Shown: positions 1 to 6,883 of the stretch, piece after piece | Layout of the letters: each line of letters begins with the position of its first letter | Numbering within the stretch: the first letter of the stretch is position 1 | Assembly: GCA_947372225.1 (NCBI GenBank) | Contig: CANBSV010000086.1 | Location: 1 to 11,380 of the forward strand | Direction of reading: 5' to 3' | Source: Burkholderiales bacterium | GTDB lineage: Bacteria; Pseudomonadota; Gammaproteobacteria; Burkholderiales; Burkholderiaceae_C | Length of the DNA stretch: 11,380 nucleotides | Program-made: the position numbers and the translations under genes | Notes under the pieces: model-generated | The model's database searches: none | What the model saw: the letters and a program-made list of their open reading frames with translations, nothing else | Told to the model about the DNA's origin: nothing

Positions 1-933
1 GTGCTGCAGAGCATGACCAACTTCCAGCGCTACATGGAAGCGCAGCCGGAAGTGGGTGGTAGCGTTTCCTTGGCTGATATCCTGCCTCAGGTTCGTCGGG
101 TGCTCCGCGAGGGCAATCCGATGTATGCAGAGCTTGGCGCCACGTCCGACGAGAACAGCGAACTGACCTACATCTTTGTGGCCGGTTCAGACCCTGGAGA
201 CATGGACCGTTACGCTGACGCGTTCGCCAAGAACGGTGCTGTCACGTTGTTCTTCCGTGATCACCAGGGCGAGACCATCCGAACTGCAATTGCACGAGTT
301 CAGGAGTACGTGAACGCACCAGAAAACCAGCTCAAGAACGCCAAGTACATGCTTGCCGGTGGCTTGGTGGGTGTGCTTGCTGCTGTGAACGAAGTGATTC
401 TTGCTGGTCAGATCGAGGCAATTGCCCTTGCGCTCCTGGTTCTGGTGGTCTGCTGTACCTTCACCTATCGTTCGATGGTGGCCGGTGTGTTCTTCATGAT
501 CCCTGTCATGTTGTCTAACACCATCACCTTCAGCTACATGGCTTGGGCAGGCATCGGCATGAACATCAACACCTTGCCAGTGGTGGCCCTGGGTATCGGT
601 TTGGGTGTGGACTACACGTTCTACATCGTGGACGGCATCCGGGAAGAGTTGCACCACTCGTCAAATGTTGAAGCGGCGATTCTCAAGTCATTGCGCAGTG
701 CGGGTCGCGGGGTGTTGGTCACGGCCTTGACGCTGATCGCCAGCGTGGGCTTGTGGTCCTTCTCGTCGGTGCGTTTGCAAGCTGACATGGGCCTGCTGAT
801 CGCGCTGTGGCTGTCGATCTCGGCATTCAGTGCTCTGTTCATCATGCCAGCGATTGTTTATGTGTTCCGTCCAGTGTTCGTGGTGGGTGACAAAGAGCAT
901 CCACTCGAGCAGGCGGCACCTGTGGTTGTGTGA
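1..933 (+). CDS. RND superfamily transporter (HAE3/MMPL-like), C-terminal part, 5' end outside window
   Basis: This is an inner-membrane, proton-driven RND exporter subunit; only the last 310 residues are present. The frame is open from base 1, and the GTG there is probably an internal Val codon, because a full protein of this family has roughly 750-900 residues. Residues 1-112 look like the end of the second periplasmic loop. About six hydrophobic segments follow (around 114-134, 137-157, 159-180, 187-207, 233-256 and 262-290), matching the second membrane half of an RND protein. The motif GIGLGVDYTFYIVDGIREE puts an acidic residue (Asp204) inside a membrane helix, as expected for the MMPL/HAE3 proton relay. 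The C-terminal tail is short and cytoplasmic. It lies upstream of DUF1302 and DUF1329 genes on the same strand, with 94 nt to the next start, so the three probably work together. The substrate is unknown; a hydrophobic or lipid-like molecule is an inference from the family. Confidence 0.88.
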   Translation: MLQSMTNFQRYMEAQPEVGGSVSLADILPQVRRVLREGNPMYAELGATSDENSELTYIFVAGSDPGDMDRYADAFAKNGAVTLFFRDHQGETIRTAIARVQEYVNAPENQLKNAKYMLAGGLVGVLAAVNEVILAGQIEAIALALLVLVVCCTFTYRSMVAGVFFMIPVMLSNTITFSYMAWAGIGMNINTLPVVALGIGLGVDYTFYIVDGIREELHHSSNVEAAILKSLRSAGRGVLVTALTLIASVGLWSFSSVRLQADMGLLIALWLSISAFSALFIMPAIVYVFRPVFVVGDKEHPLEQAAPVVV

Positions 934-937
934 AGGT

Positions 938-989
938 CGTCCTTCGTTGATGGGGTAAGGCGCAAGCCTTGCTCCGTTATCGAAGGGCG
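938..989 (+). promoter_or_regulatory. Long intercistronic RNA hairpin with GCAA tetraloop
   Basis: The stem starts 5 nt after the transporter stop codon. Bases 938-946 pair with 981-989, there is one U-U mismatch (947/980), and 948-961 pair with 966-979, leaving a GCAA (GNRA) loop at 962-965. That gives 23 pairs, five of them G-U wobbles (940/987, 949/978, 951/976, 954/973, 956/971). Because the wobbles would be A-C mismatches in the opposite transcript, the structure suits plus-strand RNA. No T-run follows (an A-run at about 1004-1011 does), so it is not a standard terminator. Likely roles are protection of the upstream mRNA 3' end, a processing site, or attenuation; the choice is inference. 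Confidence 0.75.
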
Positions 990-1027
990 TTCGTATGTGG
1001 TGGTAAAAAAACGGAAGGAATGGAGAC

Positions 1028-2692
1028 ATGAAAATAGAAAAAAGCTTTAAGCGAGCCGTTCCCGGTCTCGCGGTAGCAGCAGCGTTGGCTATGGGCCTTC
1101 CTGCTGCACACGCTGGTGACGACGTCGCCGGTGCAGGTGATTTCAAGTTTGCCCTTTCGGGTTATGCCCGTGCTTGGGTGTCCCTCAACTTGGAAAACCA
1201 GCCTGAACTGCAGGCTAAGAACCAAGTGAATCAAGGCCACGGCGCAACGTTCAGCAAGGATTCGAAGTGGGATGCTTCGATGATCCGCGGTTCGGTGCTG
1301 CTGGATGCTGATGCTTCGTACATGGGCCTGAAGTTCAAGACCATCGCCCGCGTCGACAAGGAATACAAGACCGACTATCTGAAGGACCTCGAGCGACTCC
1401 GCTCGGTTGGTCAAGTTGTTCCCACGGACAAGCCATTCGCTGGCGGCCGTGCAGAGTCCATCATGGACAACTACAACAACTTCGACTTCCGCGAGTTCTG
1501 GGTTGAGGCTCCGATTGGCGACCGCGTCACGGTCAAGTTCGGTCGTCAACAGTTGGTTTGGGGCGAGTCTGACTTCTTCCACGCCATGGACGTGGTGCAC
1601 GGCTACGACTTGAGCTGGCGCCTGTTCTTCGAAGGTGAGAACGAAGAGTGGCGCAAGCCCCTGATCTTGCTCTCGACCAAGATCCGCATCCCTGAAGCCA
1701 ACGGCATGTTGCAGGCCTTCATTCGTCCGGGTTGGGACCGTTGCTCTGACATCGGTAACACCTACGACATCAACGGTGGTCGCTGGTTCTTCCAGCCGTA
1801 CCGTGGCTTCAACCTGAGCGCCATCACCTACAAGGATTGCGACCAGAAGGATTGGAAGCAAGACGACGTGACCGGTGGTGTGCGTTGGCAAGGTGAGGCG
1901 TTTGATGTCAACTACTCGTTGGCCTACATCAACACGTTCTCTGCTGACCCTGTCGCCAATCCAAATCCCACGAACACCGGATCGGCTTCGTTCAAGAACT
2001 CAACGGTTCAAGGCTTCTTCTTCGACCGGATCCATCCGAAGATCGACGTGTTGGGTGCCACGGTTAGTGGTTACTCGGCAATTCTTGACTCGGTGATCAG
2101 CGTTGAGGCTTCCTACACCATCGATCAACCGTACAACTTTGGTACGGGTGCTTTCGGCGGCGGCGGCAATCCTTACGGCTTCCAGGGCAATGGCCTGGGC
2201 GGCATCAAGCTGAAAGACGTTGTGAACGTCATGCTGCGCATGGACCACAACCTGAAGCTCGAAGACATTCTGGGCACCACCCGTCCATCGTTCTCGTCGA
2301 TTCAGCTGTTTGACACCATGGTCGTGGACTACAAGCGGTCGGATGACTTGGTTCGTCTGTTTGCTTACGGCTCGTCGCTCAAGGAGCACAACACCATCTT
2401 GACGATGTTCACGGTGTTGAACTACATGAACGACAAGATCAACCCAAGCTTCGTGCTCGGGTTCGACTTGGGCAATGGTGGCGGTTTCGCAATCCCAGCA
2501 GTGGCATTCACCCTGAACGACAACTGGGTCGGCAAGGTTGAGGCTGACATCTTCTGGAGCGGTGGTCGCAGCAGCACGTCGCAGTTCGGTTTGGGTGGCC
2601 CACAGGCCGGTCCGAATCAGCCGCGTTCGCAACTGTTCGGCTACTTCGACAAGAGCAGCCAACTGGTTTTCCGTTTGACCCGTCAATTCTGA
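1028..2692 (+). CDS. DUF1302 family outer-membrane beta-barrel protein
   Basis: This 554-residue exported protein resembles the DUF1302 family (PF06980), whose members are predicted outer-membrane proteins of largely unknown function. Residues 1-29 form a Sec signal peptide: a basic start (KIEKSFKR), an Ala/Leu-rich core, and AHA before the likely cut after Ala29. The mature part is rich in aromatic residues, Gly and Asn, with alternating patterns typical of beta strands, and ends in Phe (FRLTRQF), the usual outer-membrane barrel C-terminal signal. Motifs such as FREFWVEAP and VKFGRQQLVWGESDFF (about 154-190) fit the family. The only two cysteines, Cys239 and Cys271, may form a disulfide in an outer loop. 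The start is supported by AAGGA at 1015-1019, 8 nt before the ATG. The DUF1329 gene follows after 17 nt, so co-transcription is likely. Probable role: outer-membrane partner of the upstream RND transporter. Family assignment is firm; function is inferred. Confidence 0.88.
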   Translation: MKIEKSFKRAVPGLAVAAALAMGLPAAHAGDDVAGAGDFKFALSGYARAWVSLNLENQPELQAKNQVNQGHGATFSKDSKWDASMIRGSVLLDADASYMGLKFKTIARVDKEYKTDYLKDLERLRSVGQVVPTDKPFAGGRAESIMDNYNNFDFREFWVEAPIGDRVTVKFGRQQLVWGESDFFHAMDVVHGYDLSWRLFFEGENEEWRKPLILLSTKIRIPEANGMLQAFIRPGWDRCSDIGNTYDINGGRWFFQPYRGFNLSAITYKDCDQKDWKQDDVTGGVRWQGEAFDVNYSLAYINTFSADPVANPNPTNTGSASFKNSTVQGFFFDRIHPKIDVLGATVSGYSAILDSVISVEASYTIDQPYNFGTGAFGGGGNPYGFQGNGLGGIKLKDVVNVMLRMDHNLKLEDILGTTRPSFSSIQLFDTMVVDYKRSDDLVRLFAYGSSLKEHNTILTMFTVLNYMNDKINPSFVLGFDLGNGGGFAIPAVAFTLNDNWVGKVEADIFWSGGRSSTSQFGLGGPQAGPNQPRSQLFGYFDKSSQLVFRLTRQF

Positions 2693-2709
2693 TTTGAGGA
2701 GTTTAGAAA

Positions 2710-4038
2710 ATGACTATTGAGACCAATGGAATGGATCGCCGCGACGTTCTGCGCGCTGGCGTGGCAGGTGCAGCAACCGTGGCAACCGGCCTGGCTTCGA
2801 TGCCAGCCCGTGCTGCCAAGGAACTGCCTGAAGGCTTTGTGATCAACAAAGACAACTACGACAGCATCAAGAACGACACGTTCGAAGGCAAGACGATCGC
2901 CTCCATGACCATCGAAAAGATGGAGTGGATGATCAAGAACTACAACACCACGATGAAGCTGGTCCATTCGAAGAAAATCGAAATGGACAAGAAGTACATG
3001 CAAGCCACCAAGGAAGGTGCGCCTAACGTCCAATTCAACCCGGCTGACCGTACGGTCTCGGGTTGGAAGGCCGGCATGCTGTTCTGGCCTAATCAAGTGG
3101 ACCCGAAGGACCCTAACGCTGGCGACAAGCTGCTGTGGAACCTGCGTGCCGCAACGTACGGCGCCACCATGGACCTGCGTGACATCGCTTGGGCGTTCCT
3201 GGATGCCAAGAATGGCTACGAGCGCGTGCAAGCGTTCCAGTCACGTCGCTACTACATGGAAGGCCGTCTTGACGGTGGCCCCGTGACGGTTGGTGACGGC
3301 ACGATCTCGCAAAAGACGTACTTCGTGGCAATCTACCCGCAAGACATTCGCGGTCTGGGTCTGTTCTCGGTGCGCTACAACCAGCCTGACTCGAAAAAGC
3401 CAGATGACTCGTACGCATACCTGAAGTCCGTTCGTCGCGTTCGTCGCCTGTCGGGTGGTGCTTGGATGGACCCAATCGGTGGTACCGACCAGCTGTACGA
3501 CGACTGGGACATCTGGGACGCTGCTCCTACGAAGTACAAGTCGAACAAGCTGTTGTCGCGTCGTTGGATTCTGGCTATCGCTCACAGCCCAGAAATCAGC
3601 GTTGACCTGGCGTTCCCGTTCACCGAGCCAGCCAAGCGTTTCCCACGCATCGGTATCACGATTCCTCCTCACTTCAACCCAGCACCGGACGTTGGTTGGG
3701 AGCCACGTGAAGTGTTCGAAATCGAAGGCGTTTGCCCAGACGAGCACCCGTACAGCAAGAAGACCGTGTACATGGAATGCGACTTCCCGCGTCCATACCT
3801 CGGCTTCTCGCTGGACCGCAAGGGCGAATTCTGGAAGATGTTCATCTTCCAAAACCGTCCGGACACTGGTGATGACGGCTACCAGGCAGTGATGCCTGTG
3901 CTCGGCCACATCATCGACGTCAAGCGCGGCCACGCCACCAACTGGTCTTCGAACATGAAGTCCAATCCGAAGGGCGTGACCTCGGAAATGGTGTCGCTGA
4001 ACGTGCTGGAAGAAGTTGCTACCGGTACCGGCAAGTAA
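2710..4038 (+). CDS. DUF1329 family periplasmic protein with Tat-type signal
   Basis: This 442-residue protein fits DUF1329 (PF07044), a family often annotated as related to LolA/LolB-like lipid-carrying folds. The N-terminus has DRRDVLRAG (Arg10-Arg11), a mild hydrophobic stretch, and ARA before a probable cut after Ala35. This looks like a twin-arginine signal rather than a plain Sec signal. There is no lipobox Cys, so the mature protein should be soluble in the periplasm. It has exactly two cysteines, Cys342 and Cys357, a possible disulfide. The start is supported by GAGGAG at 2696-2701, 8 nt before the ATG; Met8 is a possible alternative start and would keep the Arg pair. It is the last gene of the module, and a strong terminator follows 47 nt downstream. 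By position and fold class it may carry a hydrophobic cargo between the RND pump and the DUF1302 barrel; this is inference. Confidence 0.87.
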   Translation: MTIETNGMDRRDVLRAGVAGAATVATGLASMPARAAKELPEGFVINKDNYDSIKNDTFEGKTIASMTIEKMEWMIKNYNTTMKLVHSKKIEMDKKYMQATKEGAPNVQFNPADRTVSGWKAGMLFWPNQVDPKDPNAGDKLLWNLRAATYGATMDLRDIAWAFLDAKNGYERVQAFQSRRYYMEGRLDGGPVTVGDGTISQKTYFVAIYPQDIRGLGLFSVRYNQPDSKKPDDSYAYLKSVRRVRRLSGGAWMDPIGGTDQLYDDWDIWDAAPTKYKSNKLLSRRWILAIAHSPEISVDLAFPFTEPAKRFPRIGITIPPHFNPAPDVGWEPREVFEIEGVCPDEHPYSKKTVYMECDFPRPYLGFSLDRKGEFWKMFIFQNRPDTGDDGYQAVMPVLGHIIDVKRGHATNWSSNMKSNPKGVTSEMVSLNVLEEVATGTGK

Positions 4039-4061
4039 CAGGACAGGCTTGACCTGATCTG

Positions 4062-4085
4062 CGGCTGCGTCATCTAGACGCACCG
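4062..4085 (+). other. Small hairpin just ahead of the terminator
   Basis: TGCGTC (4066-4071) pairs with GACGCA (4077-4082) around a 5-nt loop; CGG (4062-4064) and CCG (4083-4085) add three pairs if C4065 is bulged. It abuts the terminator stem that begins at 4086. It may help stabilise the 3' end of the DUF1329 mRNA or may be incidental. Confidence 0.4.
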
Positions 4086-4119
4086 ACCCGCCACGGCGTA
4101 CATGCTGTGGCGGGTTTTT
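4086..4119 (+). terminator. Rho-independent terminator of the RND/DUF1302/DUF1329 module
   Basis: ACCCGCCAC (4086-4094) pairs perfectly with GTGGCGGGT (4107-4115) around a 12-nt loop, giving a 9-bp GC-rich stem. It runs straight into TTTTT (4115-4119), and a second T-run follows at 4123-4127. The T-tract lies on the plus-strand side only, so it terminates rightward transcription from the DUF1329 gene. Confidence 0.92.
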
Positions 4120-4256
4120 CTATTTTTGAGATACGCATATGCAATGGACGTGGATGACAGCAAGGTGCGATCGAGGGCTAGCATCCGCACGCTTGGACGG
4201 ACAGCCGGCAAAAGCGGCTGATCAGTGAGCGTCAATTCAAACTACAGGAATTCAGC
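4120..4256 (+). other. Leader region of the cupin gene, with a small hairpin
   Basis: No ORF is supported here. A palindrome GCATATGC lies at 4135-4142. CAGCCG (4202-4207) pairs with CGGCTG (4215-4220) around a 7-nt loop, about 36 nt before the cupin ATG. A weak promoter-like pair is ATGACA (4154-4159) and TAGCAT (4179-4184), but the 19-nt spacing is long. Since a terminator lies upstream, a promoter for the cupin gene must be in this stretch or close by; I cannot place it firmly. Confidence 0.35.
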
Positions 4257-4592
4257 ATGTACACCAAGATCTTTCATTCCAATTCACTCGAGTGGCAGCC
4301 CAGCGGCATCGACGGTGTGACATTCAAGACGCTCGATGGCGACATGACAACCGGTAAATCGGTTGTCGTCTACCACTTCGATGCCGGTTCAGTGGTGCCT
4401 GCTCACTCCCACACACACTCCGACGAGCTTGGCTACGTACTCGATGGTGACTTCATCGAGAACGGTGTGACCTATCACGCTGGTTCGGTGTTCGCAGCGC
4501 CGGCAGGTACGGTCCATGGTGAGCACCGCACCAACACCGGAGCGACGGTGATGTTTGTGCTGTCGGACACGCTTGACTTCGTGATGGCCTGA
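4257..4592 (+). CDS. Small single-domain cupin protein
   Basis: This 111-residue protein has one cupin barrel and no signal peptide, so it is probably cytoplasmic. Cupin motif 1 is clear: Gly44, then His50, His52 and His54, Glu57 and Gly64 (pattern G-x5-HxH-x4-E-x6-G). Motif 2 follows with Gly76, Pro82, Gly84 and His87. His50, His52 (or His54), Glu57 and His87 would bind a metal ion. The size and the WQPSGIDGVTFKTL start resemble ChrR-like or cupin_2 proteins, a broad group of dioxygenases, isomerases and ligand sensors, so no reaction can be named. CAGGA at 4245-4249 sits 7 nt before the ATG. It follows a strong terminator and precedes modB by 115 nt, a gap with no convincing terminator. It could therefore share a transcript with modBC, though a functional link to molybdate uptake is unproven. 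Confidence 0.85.
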   Translation: MYTKIFHSNSLEWQPSGIDGVTFKTLDGDMTTGKSVVVYHFDAGSVVPAHSHTHSDELGYVLDGDFIENGVTYHAGSVFAAPAGTVHGEHRTNTGATVMFVLSDTLDFVMA

Positions 4593-4707
4593 GCGACCGG
4601 CCCTGCAGCCCTCGGCAGCTTTTGTGCCCGCGCAGCTGGGTTCCAAGTGCGAGTTCTGACCGCATAGCGCCAGTGCACCTCGCTGAGTCGGTTGTACTCA
4701 AACGCCT
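4593..4707 (+). other. Gap between the cupin gene and modB
   Basis: I see no gene, clear terminator, clear promoter or ModE-like operator in these 115 nt. GAGT/ACTC can form a 4-bp stem at 4685-4699 just before modB, and the area lacks a good Shine-Dalgarno sequence for modB. Read-through from the cupin gene is plausible. Confidence 0.3.
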
Positions 4708-5394
4708 ATGGTGATCGATTCGCCCGAATGGGTCACCGCGGGGCTCACGCTCCAACTGGCATCGGTCAGCACGTTGATCCTGTTGATGCTGGGCACGCCG
4801 CTCGCGTGGTGGTTGGCGAGAACCGGTTCGCGCTTCAAGCCACTGGCAGCGGCACTTGTCAGCTTGCCACTGGTGTTGCCCCCCACTGTGCTCGGTTTCT
4901 ATTTGTTGTTGGTTTTGGGCCCCCATGGGGTTGTCGGCCATCTCGCAGAGTTGCTGGGACTTGGAGGGCTGGCGTTCACCTTTGAAGGGCTCGTCGTAGC
5001 GTCAGTGCTGTACTCGATGCCCTTTGTCGTGCAACCGCTGCAGCAGGCCTTCGAGGCCGTACCAGAGGGCCTGCTTGACTCAGCCCGGTGTTTGCGCGCT
5101 GGACCATGGGATCGCTTTTTTAGCGTCGCTTTGCCTTTGGCGCGCCCTGGCTTGTTGACCGGCGCGGTCATGGGGTTTGCACACACTGTGGGCGAGTTCG
5201 GCTTGGTGCTGATGATCGGGGGCAACATCCCGGGACAGACACGGGTGCTCTCGGTCGCACTTTATGAGCATGTCGAGGCGGGTGACTGGACCAGCGCGCA
5301 CCGCATGGCTGCAGGCATGGTGCTCTTCTGCGTGGTCGTTCTGATCGCACTCCATGCGGCGAATTCCCACAAGTTAGCGCGAGATCGGCCGTGA
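4708..5394 (+). CDS. modB: Molybdate ABC transporter permease ModB
   Basis: This 228-residue inner-membrane protein forms the membrane channel for molybdate import, normally as a dimer with two ModC ATPases and a periplasmic ModA binding protein. About five hydrophobic segments are visible, including 14-36, 46-70 and the C-terminal helix around 204-220. The family-typical stretch HTVGEFGLVLMIGGNIPGQT, around 152-171, with the downstream LSVALYEHVEAGDW, separates ModB from other permeases; the coupling region DSARCLRAGPWDRF (around 127-140) contacts the ATPase. The length matches the usual 220-230 residues. The ATG at 4708 gives the standard ModB start, but the ribosome-binding site is poor. 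modC overlaps its last 4 bases, so the two are translationally coupled. No modA lies next to it; an anion specificity other than molybdate, such as tungstate, cannot be excluded from sequence. Confidence 0.92.
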   Translation: MVIDSPEWVTAGLTLQLASVSTLILLMLGTPLAWWLARTGSRFKPLAAALVSLPLVLPPTVLGFYLLLVLGPHGVVGHLAELLGLGGLAFTFEGLVVASVLYSMPFVVQPLQQAFEAVPEGLLDSARCLRAGPWDRFFSVALPLARPGLLTGAVMGFAHTVGEFGLVLMIGGNIPGQTRVLSVALYEHVEAGDWTSAHRMAAGMVLFCVVVLIALHAANSHKLARDRP

Positions 5395-6491
5395 TCGATC
5401 TGAGCCTTCAACTATCCCGGCCAGGTTTCGATCTGAACTTTGCCGTGAAACTGCCCATGCGCGGAGTCACCGGTCTGTTCGGACCTTCGGGAAGCGGCAA
5501 GACCACAGTTTTGCGTTGCCTTGCCGGGCTGGAGCGGGCGGCGGGACGGGTTGTTCTGGGCGAGCACGTCTGGCAGGACGATGTCATCGGTTGTTTTGTG
5601 CCGACCCATCGGCGACAGCTGGGCTACGTCATACAGGACGCTGCTCTGTTCCCGCATCTGAACGTGAAAAGTAACCTCGAGTTCGGGCTGCGCCGGGTCG
5701 ACGTCACGCAACGTCGTGTGGCGCTCGGTCGCGCGGTGGATTTGCTCGAGTTGGGGGCCTTGCTGGAGAGGCGCACTCAGAACTTGTCAGGCGGCGAACG
5801 GCAGCGGGTCGCGATTGGTCGAGCCTTGCTCAGCAGCCCGACACTGTTGCTGATGGACGAGCCGTTGTCCGGCCTGGATCCCGCTCGGAAGTCTGACGTG
5901 CTGCCTTACATCGGCCGGTTGCAAAAGGAGCTGAACATCCCGGTGATCTATGTCAGCCATGCCATCGACGAGTTGGTACGTCTGGCTGACCACTTGGTGC
6001 TGATGGGTTCGGGACGGGTGGTAGTGGAAGGTCCGCTGTCGGAGATGCTGGCGCGCTTGGACGTGCAGTCGCCCTTGGGGGAGGACGCCGGTGTGGTGCT
6101 TGTCGCCGTGGTTGGCGAGCGTGATGTCGCATGGCAACTGGCACGACTGGACGTGGTGGGTGGTTGCTCTTTGTGGACTCGCGACCACGGGGCAGCTTTG
6201 GGTCAGAAGGTACGACTCCGGGTGCTTGCACGTGATGTCAGTTTGGCGCGTGCGCCACAGACGGGAAGCAGCATCGCCAACCAGTTGCCCGGAAATGTCG
6301 AGGCCATCGCCGACGATGCCTACCCGGCCTTGGTGCTGGTGCGCGTGCGAGTCGGGCAGTCCGTGCTGGTGGCGCGGTTGACGCGGCGTTCAGCACATGC
6401 GTTGGAACTGACCCCTGGCCAAGCGGTGTGGGCGCAGGTCAAGACAGTCGCGTTGGTCGAATCACCATATGCTGGTGCCGAACACTGTTGA
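5391..6491 (+). CDS. modC: Molybdate ABC transporter ATP-binding protein ModC
   Basis: This 366-residue cytoplasmic ATPase drives molybdate uptake with ModB. All ABC motifs are present in order: Walker A GPSGSGKTT (31-39), Q-loop Gln82, signature LSGGE (132-136), Walker B LLLMDE (152-157), D-loop SGLD (160-163) and switch His190. The C-terminal part, about 290-355 and starting SSIANQLPGNVEAI, is a TOBE/Mop domain, which in ModC binds molybdate and can down-regulate transport. The full length fits the family (about 350-370). The start is GTG at 5391, inside the modB stop region (GTGA overlap), the standard translational coupling arrangement. The SUI1-type gene begins 25 nt downstream without a visible terminator. 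The call is secure at family level. Confidence 0.94.
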   Translation: MIDLSLQLSRPGFDLNFAVKLPMRGVTGLFGPSGSGKTTVLRCLAGLERAAGRVVLGEHVWQDDVIGCFVPTHRRQLGYVIQDAALFPHLNVKSNLEFGLRRVDVTQRRVALGRAVDLLELGALLERRTQNLSGGERQRVAIGRALLSSPTLLLMDEPLSGLDPARKSDVLPYIGRLQKELNIPVIYVSHAIDELVRLADHLVLMGSGRVVVEGPLSEMLARLDVQSPLGEDAGVVLVAVVGERDVAWQLARLDVVGGCSLWTRDHGAALGQKVRLRVLARDVSLARAPQTGSSIANQLPGNVEAIADDAYPALVLVRVRVGQSVLVARLTRRSAHALELTPGQAVWAQVKTVALVESPYAGAEHC

Positions 6492-6516
6492 TTAGTCCCG
6501 AGATTCCCAGAACATC

Positions 6517-6879
6517 ATGAAGAACCGCAGCAGCACTGGTGGCTTGGTGTATTCGACCGACAGCGGACGCATGTGCCCTGTGTGCCGTCGATCGATCGCG
6601 CAATGCGCCTGTTCGACCACGCACTCTGCGCCGCCCACTGATGGCGTCGTCCGAGTGTCGCGTGAGACCCAGGGCCGCAAGGGCAAAGGGGTGACGGTGA
6701 TCCGGGGCTTGCCGCTGGGCGCTGAGGAAATTGCCAAGGTGGGCCGCGAGCTGAAGGCGGCGTGCGGATCCGGGGGCACCGTGAAGGACGGCGCCATCGA
6801 GATCCAGGGCGATCATCGCGATCGGATCGTGCTGCACCTGCAGACCGCCGGTTGGACGGTGAAGCGTGCCGGTGGGTGA
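6517..6879 (+). CDS. yciH: SUI1/eIF1-family translation factor, YciH-like
   Basis: This 120-residue protein belongs to the bacterial SUI1 (eIF1-like) family. E. coli YciH influences start-site fidelity and has been linked to stress translation; the physiological role in most bacteria is unsettled. The SUI1 fold covers about 42-120, with the conserved SRETQGRKGKGVTVI (about 48-62), the CGSGGTVKDGAIEIQGD stretch (about 82-98), and the ending WTVKRAGG. Before it, residues 20-32 carry CPVC and CAC (Cys20, Cys23, Cys30, Cys32), a possible zinc site that E. coli YciH lacks, as I recall. The family start 'LVYSTDSGR' lies a few residues after the ATG, which supports this start despite no obvious Shine-Dalgarno. 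The gene follows modC by 25 nt and precedes the thioredoxin gene by 4 nt, so the last two are probably co-transcribed. Confidence 0.92.
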   Translation: MKNRSSTGGLVYSTDSGRMCPVCRRSIAQCACSTTHSAPPTDGVVRVSRETQGRKGKGVTVIRGLPLGAEEIAKVGRELKAACGSGGTVKDGAIEIQGDHRDRIVLHLQTAGWTVKRAGG

Positions 6880-6883
6880 CGCC

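Noticed and set aside
1..3. GTG at base 1 as the true start of the RND gene
   Set aside because: The remaining 310 residues cover only the second half of an RND protein, so the codon is almost certainly internal.
1004..1011. A-run after the 938-989 hairpin as part of a leftward terminator
   Set aside because: For a minus-strand terminator the T-run must follow the hairpin on that strand, on the 937 side, where there is none; the G-U pairs also favour the plus-strand RNA.
977..1891. 304-residue minus-strand open frame over the DUF1302 gene
   Set aside because: The plus-strand gene has a signal peptide, a good ribosome-binding site and barrel features; the antisense translation shows no family motif.
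4154..4184. Promoter ATGACA/TAGCAT for the cupin gene
   Set aside because: The 19-nt spacing is too long for a confident sigma-70 call; kept only as a remark on the leader region.
4600..4625. Possible terminator after the cupin gene (CTGC/GCAG followed by TTTT)
   Set aside because: The stem is only 4 bp with an 8-nt loop, too weak to call.
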